Origin: an uncultured Clostridia bacterium
GTDB taxonomy: Bacteria > Bacillota > Clostridia > TANB77 > CAG-508
Direction of reading: 5' to 3'
Assembly: GCA_948560265.1 (NCBI GenBank)
Contig: CAOXTD010000006.1
Location: 58,053-89,246, forward strand
Length of the DNA stretch: 31,194 nt
In this document: piece by piece, positions 1 through 8,632 of the stretch
Position numbering within the stretch: position 1 is the stretch's first letter
Layout: each line of letters opens with the position of its first letter
Made by a program: the position numbers and the translations under genes
The notes under the pieces: model-generated
The model's database searches: none
Told to the model about the DNA's origin: nothing
What the model saw: only the letters and a program-made list of their open reading frames with translations

Positions 1-1061
1 GAATAATCTGAAAAAGAATAAGCACCATTGTATGGATTCGAATCATAAGCTCCATAACCAAATAAGTTATTTTTGTTGCTTGCTATGCTAGATCCTCCCC
101 AGCCACTTTCATGAATTGCCACTGCTGCTAAGAATACTCCATTGACATTATATTGTTTCTCCGCATAGTAAAAATATTGCGCATTATTTTTGAAAACATT
201 TTTGATATCTTTTAGCTCGTTTGCAAATATCTTTTTAAATTGTTCTAAAGATAATCCACTTGGCTTATTGAGTGCCATATTAAAGTTTAATCTATTTAAT
301 AATTGTTGTCTCGTATATTGGCTTGTACCACTTATTTCTTCTTTACTACTATTAGGATCTAAATAAGTAAAACATTCTGCTTTTGCCCAACCAGTATAGC
401 TTTGATATTGTACTTGATACCAGTCTCCCTTCTTTTGTAAAAGTTTTACTTGTGTATCCCTATTTAAAGAAATTAATTTATTTGCTTTATCATTTGGTTC
501 GATTCTAACAGCAAGCAAACTAGAGGTAACAAAAATGTTATCTCCTACTTTCATTTGGTAACTGCTTCTATATGGCGCTGTTCCAATTGCTATCATTTTA
601 TTCACAGAAGATTTTGTTACTTTGTTTCCAATTTCTTCTTCTGAAATTAATATTTCTCCTTCATAAATCTTCTTGGCATATATTTCTTGTTTCCCATCAA
701 TTCCTTCCTGCATGACTTGCATCATTCCTTTTGGAAGTTCTGGATTTTCTATATATTTTGTAGTATATTCTAAGTCTTTTTCCTTAGTAATAATCTCTTC
801 TTTTTTGATACTTTGACTATTATTGGCTATAATCTGCCTAATGTCTATCTCTTTTTGTTCTAATTCCATTGTGGAATTTAACAGTTCTTCTAGTTCTTGA
901 TTTAACTGTTTATCTATTTTTCTATCATTTTGTATTTCTAAATCCATCGCATAACTTATTTTTGGAATTAGCATAGAACTAAAATAAATCCCTACTATTA
1001 TGCAGAAAACGGCTAATATTACCACTCTATCTATCTTCTTTTCTTTGGTTTGTTTTCTCAT
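1..1061 (-). CDS. Cell-wall glucosaminidase with G5 and SH3 domains (C-terminus cut by window edge)
   Basis: Secreted or membrane-anchored peptidoglycan hydrolase of the LytG/GH73 type, expected to cut N-acetylglucosaminyl bonds in the cell wall. About 353 residues are visible. They comprise an N-terminal membrane segment (residues 13-37), a charged coiled stretch (40-95), a G5-like domain (about 97-162), a bacterial SH3 domain (about 172-232) and the start of the glucosaminidase domain (from about 250), with the likely catalytic Glu in HESGWGGS near residue 318. The frame is open to base 1, so the end of the catalytic domain lies outside the window. The ATG is preceded by AGGTGAG and a TTGACA-17-TACAAT promoter, so the gene is transcribed alone. 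The family is clear; the cellular role (growth, separation or spore lysis) cannot be told. Confidence 0.85.
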   Translation of the reverse strand, partial: MRKQTKEKKIDRVVILAVFCIIVGIYFSSMLIPKISYAMDLEIQNDRKIDKQLNQELEELLNSTMELEQKEIDIRQIIANNSQSIKKEEIITKEKDLEYTTKYIENPELPKGMMQVMQEGIDGKQEIYAKKIYEGEILISEEEIGNKVTKSSVNKMIAIGTAPYRSSYQMKVGDNIFVTSSLLAVRIEPNDKANKLISLNRDTQVKLLQKKGDWYQVQYQSYTGWAKAECFTYLDPNSSKEEISGTSQYTRQQLLNRLNFNMALNKPSGLSLEQFKKIFANELKDIKNVFKNNAQYFYYAEKQYNVNGVFLAAVAIHESGWGGSSIASNKNNLFGYGAYDSNPYNGAYSFSDY

Positions 1062-1079
1062 TTTTTCTCACCTAGTAAT

Positions 1080-1108
1080 ATTGTAATATTTCTGTCGTTT
1101 TTTGTCAA
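1080..1108 (-). promoter_or_regulatory. Sigma-A type promoter of the glucosaminidase gene
   Basis: On the minus strand TTGACA (1103-1108) is followed after 17 bases by TACAAT (1080-1085), 19 bases upstream of the start codon. This is close to consensus. Confidence 0.75.
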
Positions 1109-1124
1109 TTTCATTTTTTGGTAA

Positions 1125-1176
1125 AAAATGAACTCAAATCAGAAAACAAAAAGTTTCATAATTTGAGCTCATTTTT
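1125..1176 (-). terminator. Terminator of the tRNA-Leu transcript
   Basis: Inverted repeat with arms 1125-1139 and 1161-1176 (one mismatch), followed on the minus strand by a run of T. It lies just downstream of tRNA-Leu and separates it from the glucosaminidase promoter. Confidence 0.7.
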
Positions 1177-1185
1177 CTTGAAAAC

Positions 1186-1268
1186 TGGTACCGATGGTGG
1201 GACTCGAACCCACATGGTTTCCCGCTGGATTTTGAATCCAGTGCGTCTGCCAGTTCCGCCACATCGGC
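1186..1268 (-). tRNA. tRNA-Leu(CAA)
   Basis: An 83-nt class II tRNA read on the minus strand. The anticodon stem CTGGA/TCCAG encloses the loop TTCAAAA, giving anticodon CAA. The T arm (GTGGGTTCGAGTCCCAC) is intact, the discriminator is A and CCA is encoded. The acceptor stem has a G1-U72 wobble instead of the usual G-C pair, the only slight oddity. Confidence 0.95.
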
Positions 1269-1430
1269 ATATATTGTACTTTTTCATATATGAAATATTT
1301 AATTTACATTTGTTATCATACCATATATTTTTTTATTTGTCTACACTTTTACTTTGTTTATTTTTTTGGTCAGGCACGATTGCTATTTTCAAAACATATA
1401 CTTCTTATATATCAATTTGGAGGTACATTT

Positions 1431-2129
1431 ATGTTATTTCTTTCTCTTGCTAGTTTTGCCACTTTCTTACAATCCGCAGTTTGTCTAGTTGGATACATTT
1501 CAAATAATTCCTTATTTCCTGAACCATTAAATAGTGAAGATGAAAAAAAATATTTGGAGCTTTTAAAAAATGGTGATGAAGAAGCTAGAAACATTTTAAT
1601 AGAACACAATTTAAGATTAGTTGCTCATATTTCTAAAAAATATAGCTCAACTAACATTGATCAAGATGATTTAATTTCAATTGGCTCTATCGGATTAATT
1701 AAAGGAATTAATAGTTTTGATAATTCGAAGGGAATCAAGCTTTCTACTTATATTTCTCGTTGTGTAGAAAATGAAATTTTGATGTTTCTTCGTTCTTCTA
1801 AAAAACTCAACTCTGAAGTCTACCTAGAAGATCCTATTGGAAAAGATAAAGATGATAATACTGTAACATTACAAGAAGTATTGGAAAATAGTGATAGGAA
1901 TATTGAAGATGAAGTTGATTTGAAGTTTAAAGTAAAACAACTTTATGAAAAAATGAAAGAAGTTTTAAAATCTCGTGAAAGAACCATTTTGGAGCTTCGC
2001 TTTGGCTTAGGTGGTCAAAAACCTCAAACACAAAATGAAATTGCAGATAGTATGGGAATTTCTCGTTCTTATGTTTCTAGAATTGAAACTAAAGCTATTG
2101 GAAAGTTAGCAAAAGAAATAAAAGAATAG
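1431..2129 (+). CDS. sigK: Pro-sigma-K sporulation sigma factor
   Basis: RNA polymerase sigma factor of the late mother cell in sporulation, 232 residues. The sequence closely follows Bacillus SigK: an N-terminal hydrophobic pro-peptide of about 20 residues ending before YISNN, region 2 (KKYLELLKNGDEEARN, IEHNLRLVAHISKK, DLISIGSIGLIKGI) and region 4 with the HTH ISRSYVSRIE. The start at 1431 is chosen because GGAGGT lies six bases upstream and because it gives the pro-sequence length known from the family; an upstream in-frame extension is not supported. The gene is uninterrupted, so no skin-type element splits it here. No convincing sigma-E promoter was identified, although CATATACT about 30 bases before the start vaguely resembles one. 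Confidence 0.93.
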   Translation: MLFLSLASFATFLQSAVCLVGYISNNSLFPEPLNSEDEKKYLELLKNGDEEARNILIEHNLRLVAHISKKYSSTNIDQDDLISIGSIGLIKGINSFDNSKGIKLSTYISRCVENEILMFLRSSKKLNSEVYLEDPIGKDKDDNTVTLQEVLENSDRNIEDEVDLKFKVKQLYEKMKEVLKSRERTILELRFGLGGQKPQTQNEIADSMGISRSYVSRIETKAIGKLAKEIKE

Positions 2130-2147
2130 TCTATGCGCTATATAAAA

Positions 2148-2180
2148 GGAGAACGTTTAAGTTTGTTCTCCTCTATTTTT
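2148..2180. terminator. Bidirectional terminator between sigK and the MBL-fold gene
   Basis: Perfect 7-bp stem GGAGAAC/GTTCTCC (2148-2154, 2165-2171) followed by a T-rich run on the plus strand and preceded by an A-rich run that serves the minus strand. It lies between two converging stop codons. Confidence 0.75.
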
Positions 2181-3114
2181 TTCTTTGTTCTATAAATACA
2201 TTTCCCACTTCATCTGTTCGATAAATCTTACTTTCTACCTCTTCTAATCTTTCTACAACCTCTTGATTTGGATGTCCATAGAGGTTATCTTTCCCTGCTG
2301 AAATAACAGATATTTCTGGTGCTAAAGTCTGTATAAATTTTTCACTACTACTTGTATCAGAGCCATGATGTCCTACTTTTAAAATATTTACCTTGATATC
2401 TTTATTCGCTTTCAATATTTTTTCTTCTACTTCTTTTTCGCTATCACCTGTAAATAAATAGGTCATATCATCAAATTGCATTTGTATTACAATAGATGCA
2501 AGGTTTAAATTCTTAGCCTTATTATCTACTGCTAAAACTTGACATTCTGCTTGTCCTACTTTAAAAGTATCATTTAACTTTGGAGTAGAAATTGTTAACC
2601 CTTTTTCCTTAACTGCATCTAGTACATCTTCAAAAGTCTTAGTATTAGTTTGCACCTTTGGCATATAAATTGTACCTATTTCAAAATTTTTAATAATATT
2701 GTCCATTCCACCAATATGGTCTTCATGCGGATGTGTACCAACTAAATAATCAATTTTAGTAATGCCCAAAGTCTCTATATTTTTTACTAGCATTTCTCCA
2801 TCATCATTGTTGCCCGCATCAATCAGCATGGTCTGCTCTTCATTCATAATTAAAATACTATCAGCCTGTCCCACATCAAAAAAATACACTTTTAAATTTT
2901 GCTTTGTTTCTGATAAAAAATCTTTTGTAATCGTAGGACCAGTTTTTATTATTATATTCTGTAAATTTTCAGGCTTAGCAATATTAATCGGCATAGTATT
3001 GCCCACTGTTTCAGTTGTTCCATATTCTATGCCTATAAAAGATAAAATAGTAACAACTATTACAGATAATAAATATATAATTAACTTGCTTTGTTTCTTT
3101 ATTTTTCTTCCCAT
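2173..3114 (-). CDS. Exported ComEC/Rec2-like metallo-beta-lactamase-fold hydrolase
   Basis: A 313-residue protein with an N-terminal signal/anchor (residues 9-28) and a metallo-beta-lactamase domain of the ComEC-related family from about residue 74. Metal ligands are visible in HPHEDHIGG, the later TGDSE aspartate, GHHGSDTSS and GHPN. It has no competence-pore membrane domain, so it is a stand-alone extracytoplasmic hydrolase, perhaps on nucleic acid or a phosphodiester. It is the last gene of a three-gene operon and starts three bases after the DUF3006 stop; DUF3006 genes often sit next to such hydrolases. The real substrate is unknown. Confidence 0.85.
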   Translation of the reverse strand: MGRKIKKQSKLIIYLLSVIVVTILSFIGIEYGTTETVGNTMPINIAKPENLQNIIIKTGPTITKDFLSETKQNLKVYFFDVGQADSILIMNEEQTMLIDAGNNDDGEMLVKNIETLGITKIDYLVGTHPHEDHIGGMDNIIKNFEIGTIYMPKVQTNTKTFEDVLDAVKEKGLTISTPKLNDTFKVGQAECQVLAVDNKAKNLNLASIVIQMQFDDMTYLFTGDSEKEVEEKILKANKDIKVNILKVGHHGSDTSSSEKFIQTLAPEISVISAGKDNLYGHPNQEVVERLEEVESKIYRTDEVGNVFIEQRKK

Positions 3115-3117
3115 AGA

Positions 3118-3453
3118 TTATTTCCACACATCTTTCATTTTTTGTTCTATTCTGTCATTTATCTCTTTAGAAGTATCTATCTCATATTTTCCATCTTTCC
3201 ACTTTAAAATACTACCCTCTTCAATATCCTTAGGTAAATCTGCTATATCAATATTTTGTATTTTCTTTGTTTTTCTATTTTCACATACAGCAACATTTCT
3301 CTCTATTCTATCTACTACCAACACTTCTTCCATTTTCTCTAGCCTTTCTGCAATTTGTTTTAAGAAATTTTGTATCCAATTTTGAGCAATCGCTCCTAAA
3401 CTTAAGTCTATATTTCTTTTGTCTTCTAAATCATTTTGTTCTTTTCTTTCCAT
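3118..3453 (-). CDS. DUF3006-domain protein
   Basis: A 111-residue protein. The C-terminal part from about residue 44 (VVDRIERNVAVCENR, then a short beta-rich segment with ILKWKDGKYEID) matches the small DUF3006 fold. The first 43 residues are a charged helix not usual for the family. An AGGAGG seven bases upstream of the ATG fixes the start. It lies between the 775-residue gene (27-bp gap) and the MBL-fold hydrolase (3-bp gap), so it is very probably co-translated with them. Function is not known; it may modulate the hydrolase. Confidence 0.75.
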   Translation of the reverse strand: MERKEQNDLEDKRNIDLSLGAIAQNWIQNFLKQIAERLEKMEEVLVVDRIERNVAVCENRKTKKIQNIDIADLPKDIEEGSILKWKDGKYEIDTSKEINDRIEQKMKDVWK

Positions 3454-3480
3454 ATGACAACCTCCTTGGTTGCCCCCATA

Positions 3481-5808
3481 TTATTTTGCTTTCTTTTTTA
3501 ATGGCATAGCTTCATAATTTACTACTTGTACTTCCACCACTCGACTTACATATTCATCTACTTGATAGTTAATACGAATTTGCCTTTCTTTTTTATTCAC
3601 TAGTTTATAGTCTTCTAAATTAATCAACACTTGTGTTGTTACATTCATGCCTACTGGTAGAGTCTGGTTAAAATTATCATATTGTATAATATTAGTATCA
3701 TAAATTAACGGAGCATCTTTTGGCAATTTTATAGTATAAAAATATAATTCTTCTTTCATTTTTTCAACTGCTTTATATAGTTCTTCAGTCGCATTTAGAT
3801 TTGCTACATTTAGACTATTCACTGGTTCCTTTTTCGAAGTTGTTGCCATATAAATTGGCATTTCAAATGGTGTAGTAATTTTACAGAACGCTTCTTTTAC
3901 TAGCTTTAAACTATTTCTCAAATTGTCAATGAACACGTCTATTTCTGTATTTGATGTAACATTTAATACTTTGTATTTATCTTTTTCTATCTCTCGATGT
4001 TTTTCATTATTTAATGTCTTTATTTTGGTACTGTCTTCTATCATTCCTCCAAAAACATCAAAATCTTTTAACTCGATAGTCTCAATATTCTCCGAATATT
4101 CCACTTTTAATCTATCTAATTCCTTTTGTATTTGTGCTAATTCTTTTTGTTTTAAATCCTTGCTATTTGTTTTCATTAAAATTTTACATGAAGTCATAGC
4201 ATGTTGTACAGCAAAAATGCTATCCGCTTCATTTTTAGAAAGCTTTCTTCTTTGTATTTCATCCATTTGCTTGCCTAAGCTTTCGATATCTTCTTCAAAT
4301 ACAAAGCTCTTGCCTATTTTTTCTTTTTCACTTTCTTCCTCTTCTTCACCTTCATTTAAGCCTGGTAACTCATCTTTATTCGTAAACTTCCAAAATTCAA
4401 AAATGCTCTTCTTGTGTAATTCGATTTCATTCAAATAGATATTAGCATTTTTAATTTTTCGTTCTAAATTTATTTTCTTTAACTCTAACGCCTTTTTATC
4501 CATGTGCAGATTTTTAACCATTTTCTTTCTGCCATCTAATTTTGTACAAATTTCAATTAAATCTTCAATAGTATAGTTTTCTTTTATTTCTTCTTTTGTA
4601 GTCTGCTTGTTGACTTCCTTTTTCTCCTCTTCTATTTCTCTTCTATTTTGATAACTTTCTACACTTCCTTGATGCTTTTTACGAGTTCCAAAATAATATT
4701 TGATTTTCCCAAAGAATGTTTTTTTGCATTCCAGAAAAGTAGCAATTTGGCGTTGTTTGGTTAAATACTCTTCTGTTTGAATTTCTGTTATTTTTTTCAG
4801 TTTTTCTAATTCTTCTTGTTCCTCTATTATTTTTTGATTTTCTTGTCCCACTAAAAGTCTCTTTTGCTCTACCTGTCCTTTTATAAACATTGGTAAATTA
4901 GCATATTCTATTTTCGTACTTTCTTCATGCAAAAACTCTAATTCCCCTTGCTTAGAGATAACAGTTTCAAAATGATAATCATTTGATAGTCCTGTTGCTA
5001 AAATAAATAATGCCTTTATTAGTTTATACCATTCTATTGCTTGTTCTCTATTTTCTAAAGTAATAACATAATCGCTTTTTATCTCTTCATATACTTTTGT
5101 TTTTCCTACTATCTTTAGAGTCATTTTTCCTTTTACATCATACACCTCATAAATATTAGGCCATTCCTTAGTAAAATACCATAAATAATTTTCGATATCA
5201 GTTATTTGACTTTGTACTAAATAACGACCAGAATAGTCTTGATGCGTTACTGGTGCAAAAATATAATCTTTTTTTCGTGATTTGCTACATGCAATCTGTT
5301 TTTTTAGTAGATAGAAAAAAGCACTATTATTAGTTTCATTTGTTGGAACTAGCATGAAATATTTATTTGAAACATCCGAATAAAAAATCTGCCAAATGTA
5401 ATTATGAGAATATTTAATTTCATAAGGAAGTATTTGTTTTAATTTTTCTTGCTCTTCTTCTAACTCTACAATTTCTTCCTCTTTCATTCCATCTAACATT
5501 GCTAAAAATGTTGCAAATCTTTCTATATTTTCTTCTGATTTTGTATCTAGGTAAGCCGCTATTGGCGCAGACATTTTATATTTTTGATTCAAATCCGCTA
5601 ATCTATGGGTTGGTGCTAACAAAATTTGGATATCACACACTGGAATATATTGATATACTTTATAACTTGTATCATCATAAGATTTAGTTGGTCTATAATT
5701 AATTGGTTCAAATTCCTTCAAAATTTTTGGTACTCTTATTAAATTAAGTCCTAAATAATCTAATTTCTTTTTTATCTTTTCTTGATTTTCTTCTGTACTT
5801 TTAGGCAT
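3481..5808 (-). CDS. Large coiled-coil protein of unknown function
   Basis: A 775-residue soluble protein that I do not recognise. No signal peptide or membrane segment is visible. The N-terminal 310 residues look globular (many aromatic residues). Residues about 315-640 are dominated by Glu/Lys-rich helices with heptad-like Leu/Ile spacing, interrupted by an acidic patch (LNEGEEEEESEKEK). The last 130 residues again look globular and beta-rich. The ATG has AGGAGAAGG upstream. It heads the operon with the DUF3006 and ComEC-like genes. The alternation of globular ends and a long coiled coil resembles structural or scaffold proteins, but this is only inference. Confidence 0.7.
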   Translation of the reverse strand: MPKSTEENQEKIKKKLDYLGLNLIRVPKILKEFEPINYRPTKSYDDTSYKVYQYIPVCDIQILLAPTHRLADLNQKYKMSAPIAAYLDTKSEENIERFATFLAMLDGMKEEEIVELEEEQEKLKQILPYEIKYSHNYIWQIFYSDVSNKYFMLVPTNETNNSAFFYLLKKQIACSKSRKKDYIFAPVTHQDYSGRYLVQSQITDIENYLWYFTKEWPNIYEVYDVKGKMTLKIVGKTKVYEEIKSDYVITLENREQAIEWYKLIKALFILATGLSNDYHFETVISKQGELEFLHEESTKIEYANLPMFIKGQVEQKRLLVGQENQKIIEEQEELEKLKKITEIQTEEYLTKQRQIATFLECKKTFFGKIKYYFGTRKKHQGSVESYQNRREIEEEKKEVNKQTTKEEIKENYTIEDLIEICTKLDGRKKMVKNLHMDKKALELKKINLERKIKNANIYLNEIELHKKSIFEFWKFTNKDELPGLNEGEEEEESEKEKIGKSFVFEEDIESLGKQMDEIQRRKLSKNEADSIFAVQHAMTSCKILMKTNSKDLKQKELAQIQKELDRLKVEYSENIETIELKDFDVFGGMIEDSTKIKTLNNEKHREIEKDKYKVLNVTSNTEIDVFIDNLRNSLKLVKEAFCKITTPFEMPIYMATTSKKEPVNSLNVANLNATEELYKAVEKMKEELYFYTIKLPKDAPLIYDTNIIQYDNFNQTLPVGMNVTTQVLINLEDYKLVNKKERQIRINYQVDEYVSRVVEVQVVNYEAMPLKKKAK

Positions 5809-5964
5809 TATAAGTTCCTTCTCCTATATTTCTATTTTAACTTTAATCCGCTTTCATATATTTCCTTTTGCAAAGTATATCATAAAAATCAATTAATTTA
5901 CAACACATTTTCATGAATTTGACGTTCTTAACATAATATGTGCTTATAATCCTCTGATCCAAGC

Positions 5965-5995
5965 AAAAGGAGCCATCAATAAGGGCTCCTTTTAA
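5965..5995 (-). terminator. Terminator of thrS
   Basis: Stem AAAAGGAGCC/GGCTCCTTTT with an eight- to nine-base loop, seven bases after the thrS stop on the minus strand. The stem itself supplies the A and T tracts. Confidence 0.75.
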
Positions 5996-6001
5996 TAATA
6001 T

Positions 6002-7918
6002 TTATTTATATTCTTCAACTTCTTTTTTTACTTTGCTAATAAATTCATCAATTTCTATCTGTCCAATATCTCCTTCCGCTCTCGAACGAACGCCGACTGC
6101 ATTTGCCTCAACTTCTTTATCTCCTAAAATTAACATATATGGTATTTTTTGAAGTTGTGCTTCACGAATTTTATAACCAATCTTTTCTTGTCTTTCATCT
6201 ATTTCTACACGAACTCCGGATTTTTCTAATTCCTCTGCTACTTTGTTTGCATATTCTTTGTGGCTATCTGCAATAGGAAGTAATCTTACTTGTACTGGTG
6301 AAAGCCATGTTGGAAATGCACCTGCATAATGTTCTGTTAAAATTCCAATAAATCTTTCAAAAGAACCAAACAATGCTCTGTGTATCATAATTGGAGTTTT
6401 CTTTTCACCATCTGAATCAATATAGCTTAGGTTAAATCTTAATGGTAATTGGAAGTCTACTTGTACAGTTCCCATTTGCCACTCTCTTCCCAAGCAGTCC
6501 TTCATTTTAATATCAATCTTAGGGCCATAGAATGCTCCATCACCTTCATTGATACGATAATTGTCTTTTCCACAAATTTCATCTAATACATCTTTTAAGT
6601 CTGCTTCTGCTTTATCCCATAAACTTAATTCACCCATGTAATCATCTGGTCTAGTAGATAAAGTTAAAATGAAATCTAAACCAAAAATACTATATAGCTT
6701 TTTCGCAATTTCTAAAATTTCTTTAATCTCATCTTTAATTTGAGATTCCATTACATAATTGTGAGAATCATCTTGTCTAAACATTCTTACTCTAAATAGT
6801 CCATTTAATTGACCAGATTTTTCATTTCTATGGATAACATCAATATCACTAAAACGAAGTGGTAAGTCTTTGTAACTTCTCAATTTCGTTTGATAAATTT
6901 TGATAGAGTTTGGACAGTTCATTGGCTTTAATGCTTGTTCATTTCCATCAGCGTCTGTTAATACAAACATATCCTCTTTATAGTGGTCCCAATGTCCTGA
7001 AGTCTTCCATAGTACACTACTATTTAATTGTGGACCAGAAAATTCCTGATATCCTCTTTTTTTATGTTCTTTTCTCCATAAATCAATTAGCACATTCATC
7101 ATAGTAAAGCCTTTTGGCATCCAATAAGCCATACCCGGCGCAGTTTCATCAAAGAAGAATAAATCTAATTCTTTTCCTAATTTCCTATGATCTCTTTTCT
7201 TTGCTTCTTCTAACATAAATAAATATTCTTCTAACATGCTAGCTTTAGGGAAAGAAATACCATAAATTCTTTGAAGTGTTTGTTTTGTTTCATCACCTCT
7301 CCAATAAGCTGATGAAGAATTTAATAATTTGAAAGCCTTTACTGCTCCTGTACTCATAATATGTGGTCCTGCACATAACTCTTTAAATTCTCCTTGGTCA
7401 TAGAAACTAATTTCTTCACCCTTTGGTAACTCCTCAATCAATTCTACTTTATATGACTCTTCTCTTTCTTCCATTAGTTTGATAGCTTCACTTCTTGAAA
7501 GAGTATATCTTGTAAGTTCTAAATTTTCTTTCACAATCTTTTTCATTTCTTCTTCAATTTTTGCTAAGTCTTCTTCTGTAAATGGTTTTTCTACGTCAAA
7601 ATCATAATAGAAACCATTATCAATAGAAGGTCCTATTGTTAGTTTCGCATTATCTCCATAAAGCCTCTTTACAGCCTGCGCCATAATATGTGAAGTTGTA
7701 TGCCAAAATGCTTTTTTACCTTCTTCATTATCAAAAGTCATAATTTCTAATTTACAATCTTCATTAATTGTTGTTCTTAAATCTTTCACTTCTCCATTGA
7801 TTTTTCCAGCCATCGCATTTCTAGCTAGACCTTCACTAATTTGTTTTGCCACTTCTAAAATAGAGCTACCTTCTTGTACTTCCATTTTTGAACCATCTTT
7901 TAATTCTACTTTTACCAT
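6002..7918 (-). CDS. thrS: Threonyl-tRNA synthetase
   Basis: Charges tRNA-Thr with threonine; 638 residues, the normal bacterial length. Domains are TGS (residues about 1-62), the editing/SAD domain with HTTSHIMAQ and CAGPH, the class II catalytic core (MNCPNSIK, HRNEKSGQL, FRQDDSHNY, HRALFGSFERF) and the C-terminal anticodon-binding domain (about 540-638). The start at 7918 is preferred because AGGAGG is five to six bases upstream. A longer in-frame start near 7984 would add residues translated from a dispersed repeat and is unlikely. Expression is controlled by the T-box directly upstream. Confidence 0.96.
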   Translation of the reverse strand: MVKVELKDGSKMEVQEGSSILEVAKQISEGLARNAMAGKINGEVKDLRTTINEDCKLEIMTFDNEEGKKAFWHTTSHIMAQAVKRLYGDNAKLTIGPSIDNGFYYDFDVEKPFTEEDLAKIEEEMKKIVKENLELTRYTLSRSEAIKLMEEREESYKVELIEELPKGEEISFYDQGEFKELCAGPHIMSTGAVKAFKLLNSSSAYWRGDETKQTLQRIYGISFPKASMLEEYLFMLEEAKKRDHRKLGKELDLFFFDETAPGMAYWMPKGFTMMNVLIDLWRKEHKKRGYQEFSGPQLNSSVLWKTSGHWDHYKEDMFVLTDADGNEQALKPMNCPNSIKIYQTKLRSYKDLPLRFSDIDVIHRNEKSGQLNGLFRVRMFRQDDSHNYVMESQIKDEIKEILEIAKKLYSIFGLDFILTLSTRPDDYMGELSLWDKAEADLKDVLDEICGKDNYRINEGDGAFYGPKIDIKMKDCLGREWQMGTVQVDFQLPLRFNLSYIDSDGEKKTPIMIHRALFGSFERFIGILTEHYAGAFPTWLSPVQVRLLPIADSHKEYANKVAEELEKSGVRVEIDERQEKIGYKIREAQLQKIPYMLILGDKEVEANAVGVRSRAEGDIGQIEIDEFISKVKKEVEEYK

Positions 7919-7930
7919 ATTTTTCCTCCT

Positions 7931-7985
7931 TGTCATATTGGGGACGTTCCTTTTTCTGACACTTTTGTCATGTTGGGGACACACC
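7931..7985. repeat. REP-like dispersed repeat, single copy
   Basis: The core at 7931-7961 starts TGTCA, contains GGGGACGTTCCTTTTTCTGA and ends TGACA, so its ends are inverted repeats. A second, shorter half (TGTCATGTTGGGGACACACC) follows. The same unit occurs twice, inverted, at 22522-22649. Here it sits between the T-box terminator and the thrS ribosome site. Confidence 0.85.
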
Positions 7986-7990
7986 TTAAT

Positions 7991-8231
7991 AACAAAAAAC
8001 TCCTTTTAACTAATCTCTTAGTTAAAAGGAGTGCTTATTTACACGGTTCCATCCCTTAATTTTACTTTATTTTCTTTAACGCAGATTTTACGCCTAGTTT
8101 TTTGCCAGGAACAAATGAGGTAGTTTTTCAAATCTGTTTTTGTAAATTAGCTTTCAGCTGGTAACTAATTCTCTCTTTCCACAACCTTGATTTTACTCTG
8201 TCTCATTTTTGTTTTTTCCAATCTTAAACTA
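7991..8231 (-). promoter_or_regulatory. Threonine T-box leader of thrS
   Basis: On the minus strand the leader holds the T-box core AAGGGATGGAACCGTG (the bulge bases UGGA at 8048-8051 would pair with the UCCA end of tRNA-Thr), followed by a 15-bp terminator stem ACTCCTTTTAACTAA and its complement (7999-8032) ending in TTTTTT. The upstream stem I region carries AGAGAG and GCTGAAAG elements and the Thr codons ACT-ACC (8119-8124) where the specifier is expected. Uncharged tRNA-Thr should stabilise the antiterminator and raise thrS expression. Confidence 0.9.
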
Positions 8232-8237
8232 TTATTT

Positions 8238-8266
8238 ATTATACTCGTGTTTTTACTCTTAGTCAA
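8238..8266 (-). promoter_or_regulatory. Promoter of the thrS T-box transcript
   Basis: TTGACT (8261-8266), 17 bases, then TATAAT (8238-8243) on the minus strand. The predicted transcript start near 8231 precedes the T-box stem I. Confidence 0.8.
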
Positions 8267-8269
8267 TAG

Positions 8270-8581
8270 TTATTGTAAAAGTTTTACAATTTCCTCTTTT
8301 GATTGAACTCCAACTGTTCTTCCTGCTTCTACTCCATCTTTCAATACTACAAAAGTTGGAATACTCATAACTCCATATTTTTCAGCTAAATTTGGACATT
8401 CATCAATATTAATTTTTCCTACCTTAATGGAAGTATTCATACTTTCTGCAATTTCATCTACTATTGGTGACATCATTCTACATGGTCCGCACCAAGTTGC
8501 CCAAAAGTCTAGTAAGACTGGCATTCTTGAACCTAAAATCTCCTTTTCAAAATTCTCATTGTTTACTATTATTACTGACAT
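8270..8581 (-). CDS. trxA: Thioredoxin
   Basis: Small cytoplasmic dithiol reductant of 103 residues, normal length. It has the canonical active site WATWCGPCR (Cys near 31 and 34), the buried Asp in LLDFWA and the cis-Pro in MSIPTFVV. A GGAGAG site precedes the ATG. It is downstream of trxB by 51 bases in the same direction and is presumably co-transcribed and reduced by that enzyme. Confidence 0.95.
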   Translation of the reverse strand: MSVIIVNNENFEKEILGSRMPVLLDFWATWCGPCRMMSPIVDEIAESMNTSIKVGKINIDECPNLAEKYGVMSIPTFVVLKDGVEAGRTVGVQSKEEIVKLLQ

Positions 8582-8632
8582 CTTTCATCTCTCCTTCTCT
8601 TTATTATTTTATACTATTTTTATGATAATATT

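Noticed and set aside
5919..5950. Plus-strand promoter TTGACG with TATAAT
   Set aside because: The spacing is 20 bases and no plus-strand gene follows; it probably arises by chance in AT-rich DNA.
7919..7984. N-terminal extension of thrS
   Set aside because: The extra residues come from the dispersed repeat, and the ribosome site fits the ATG at 7918.
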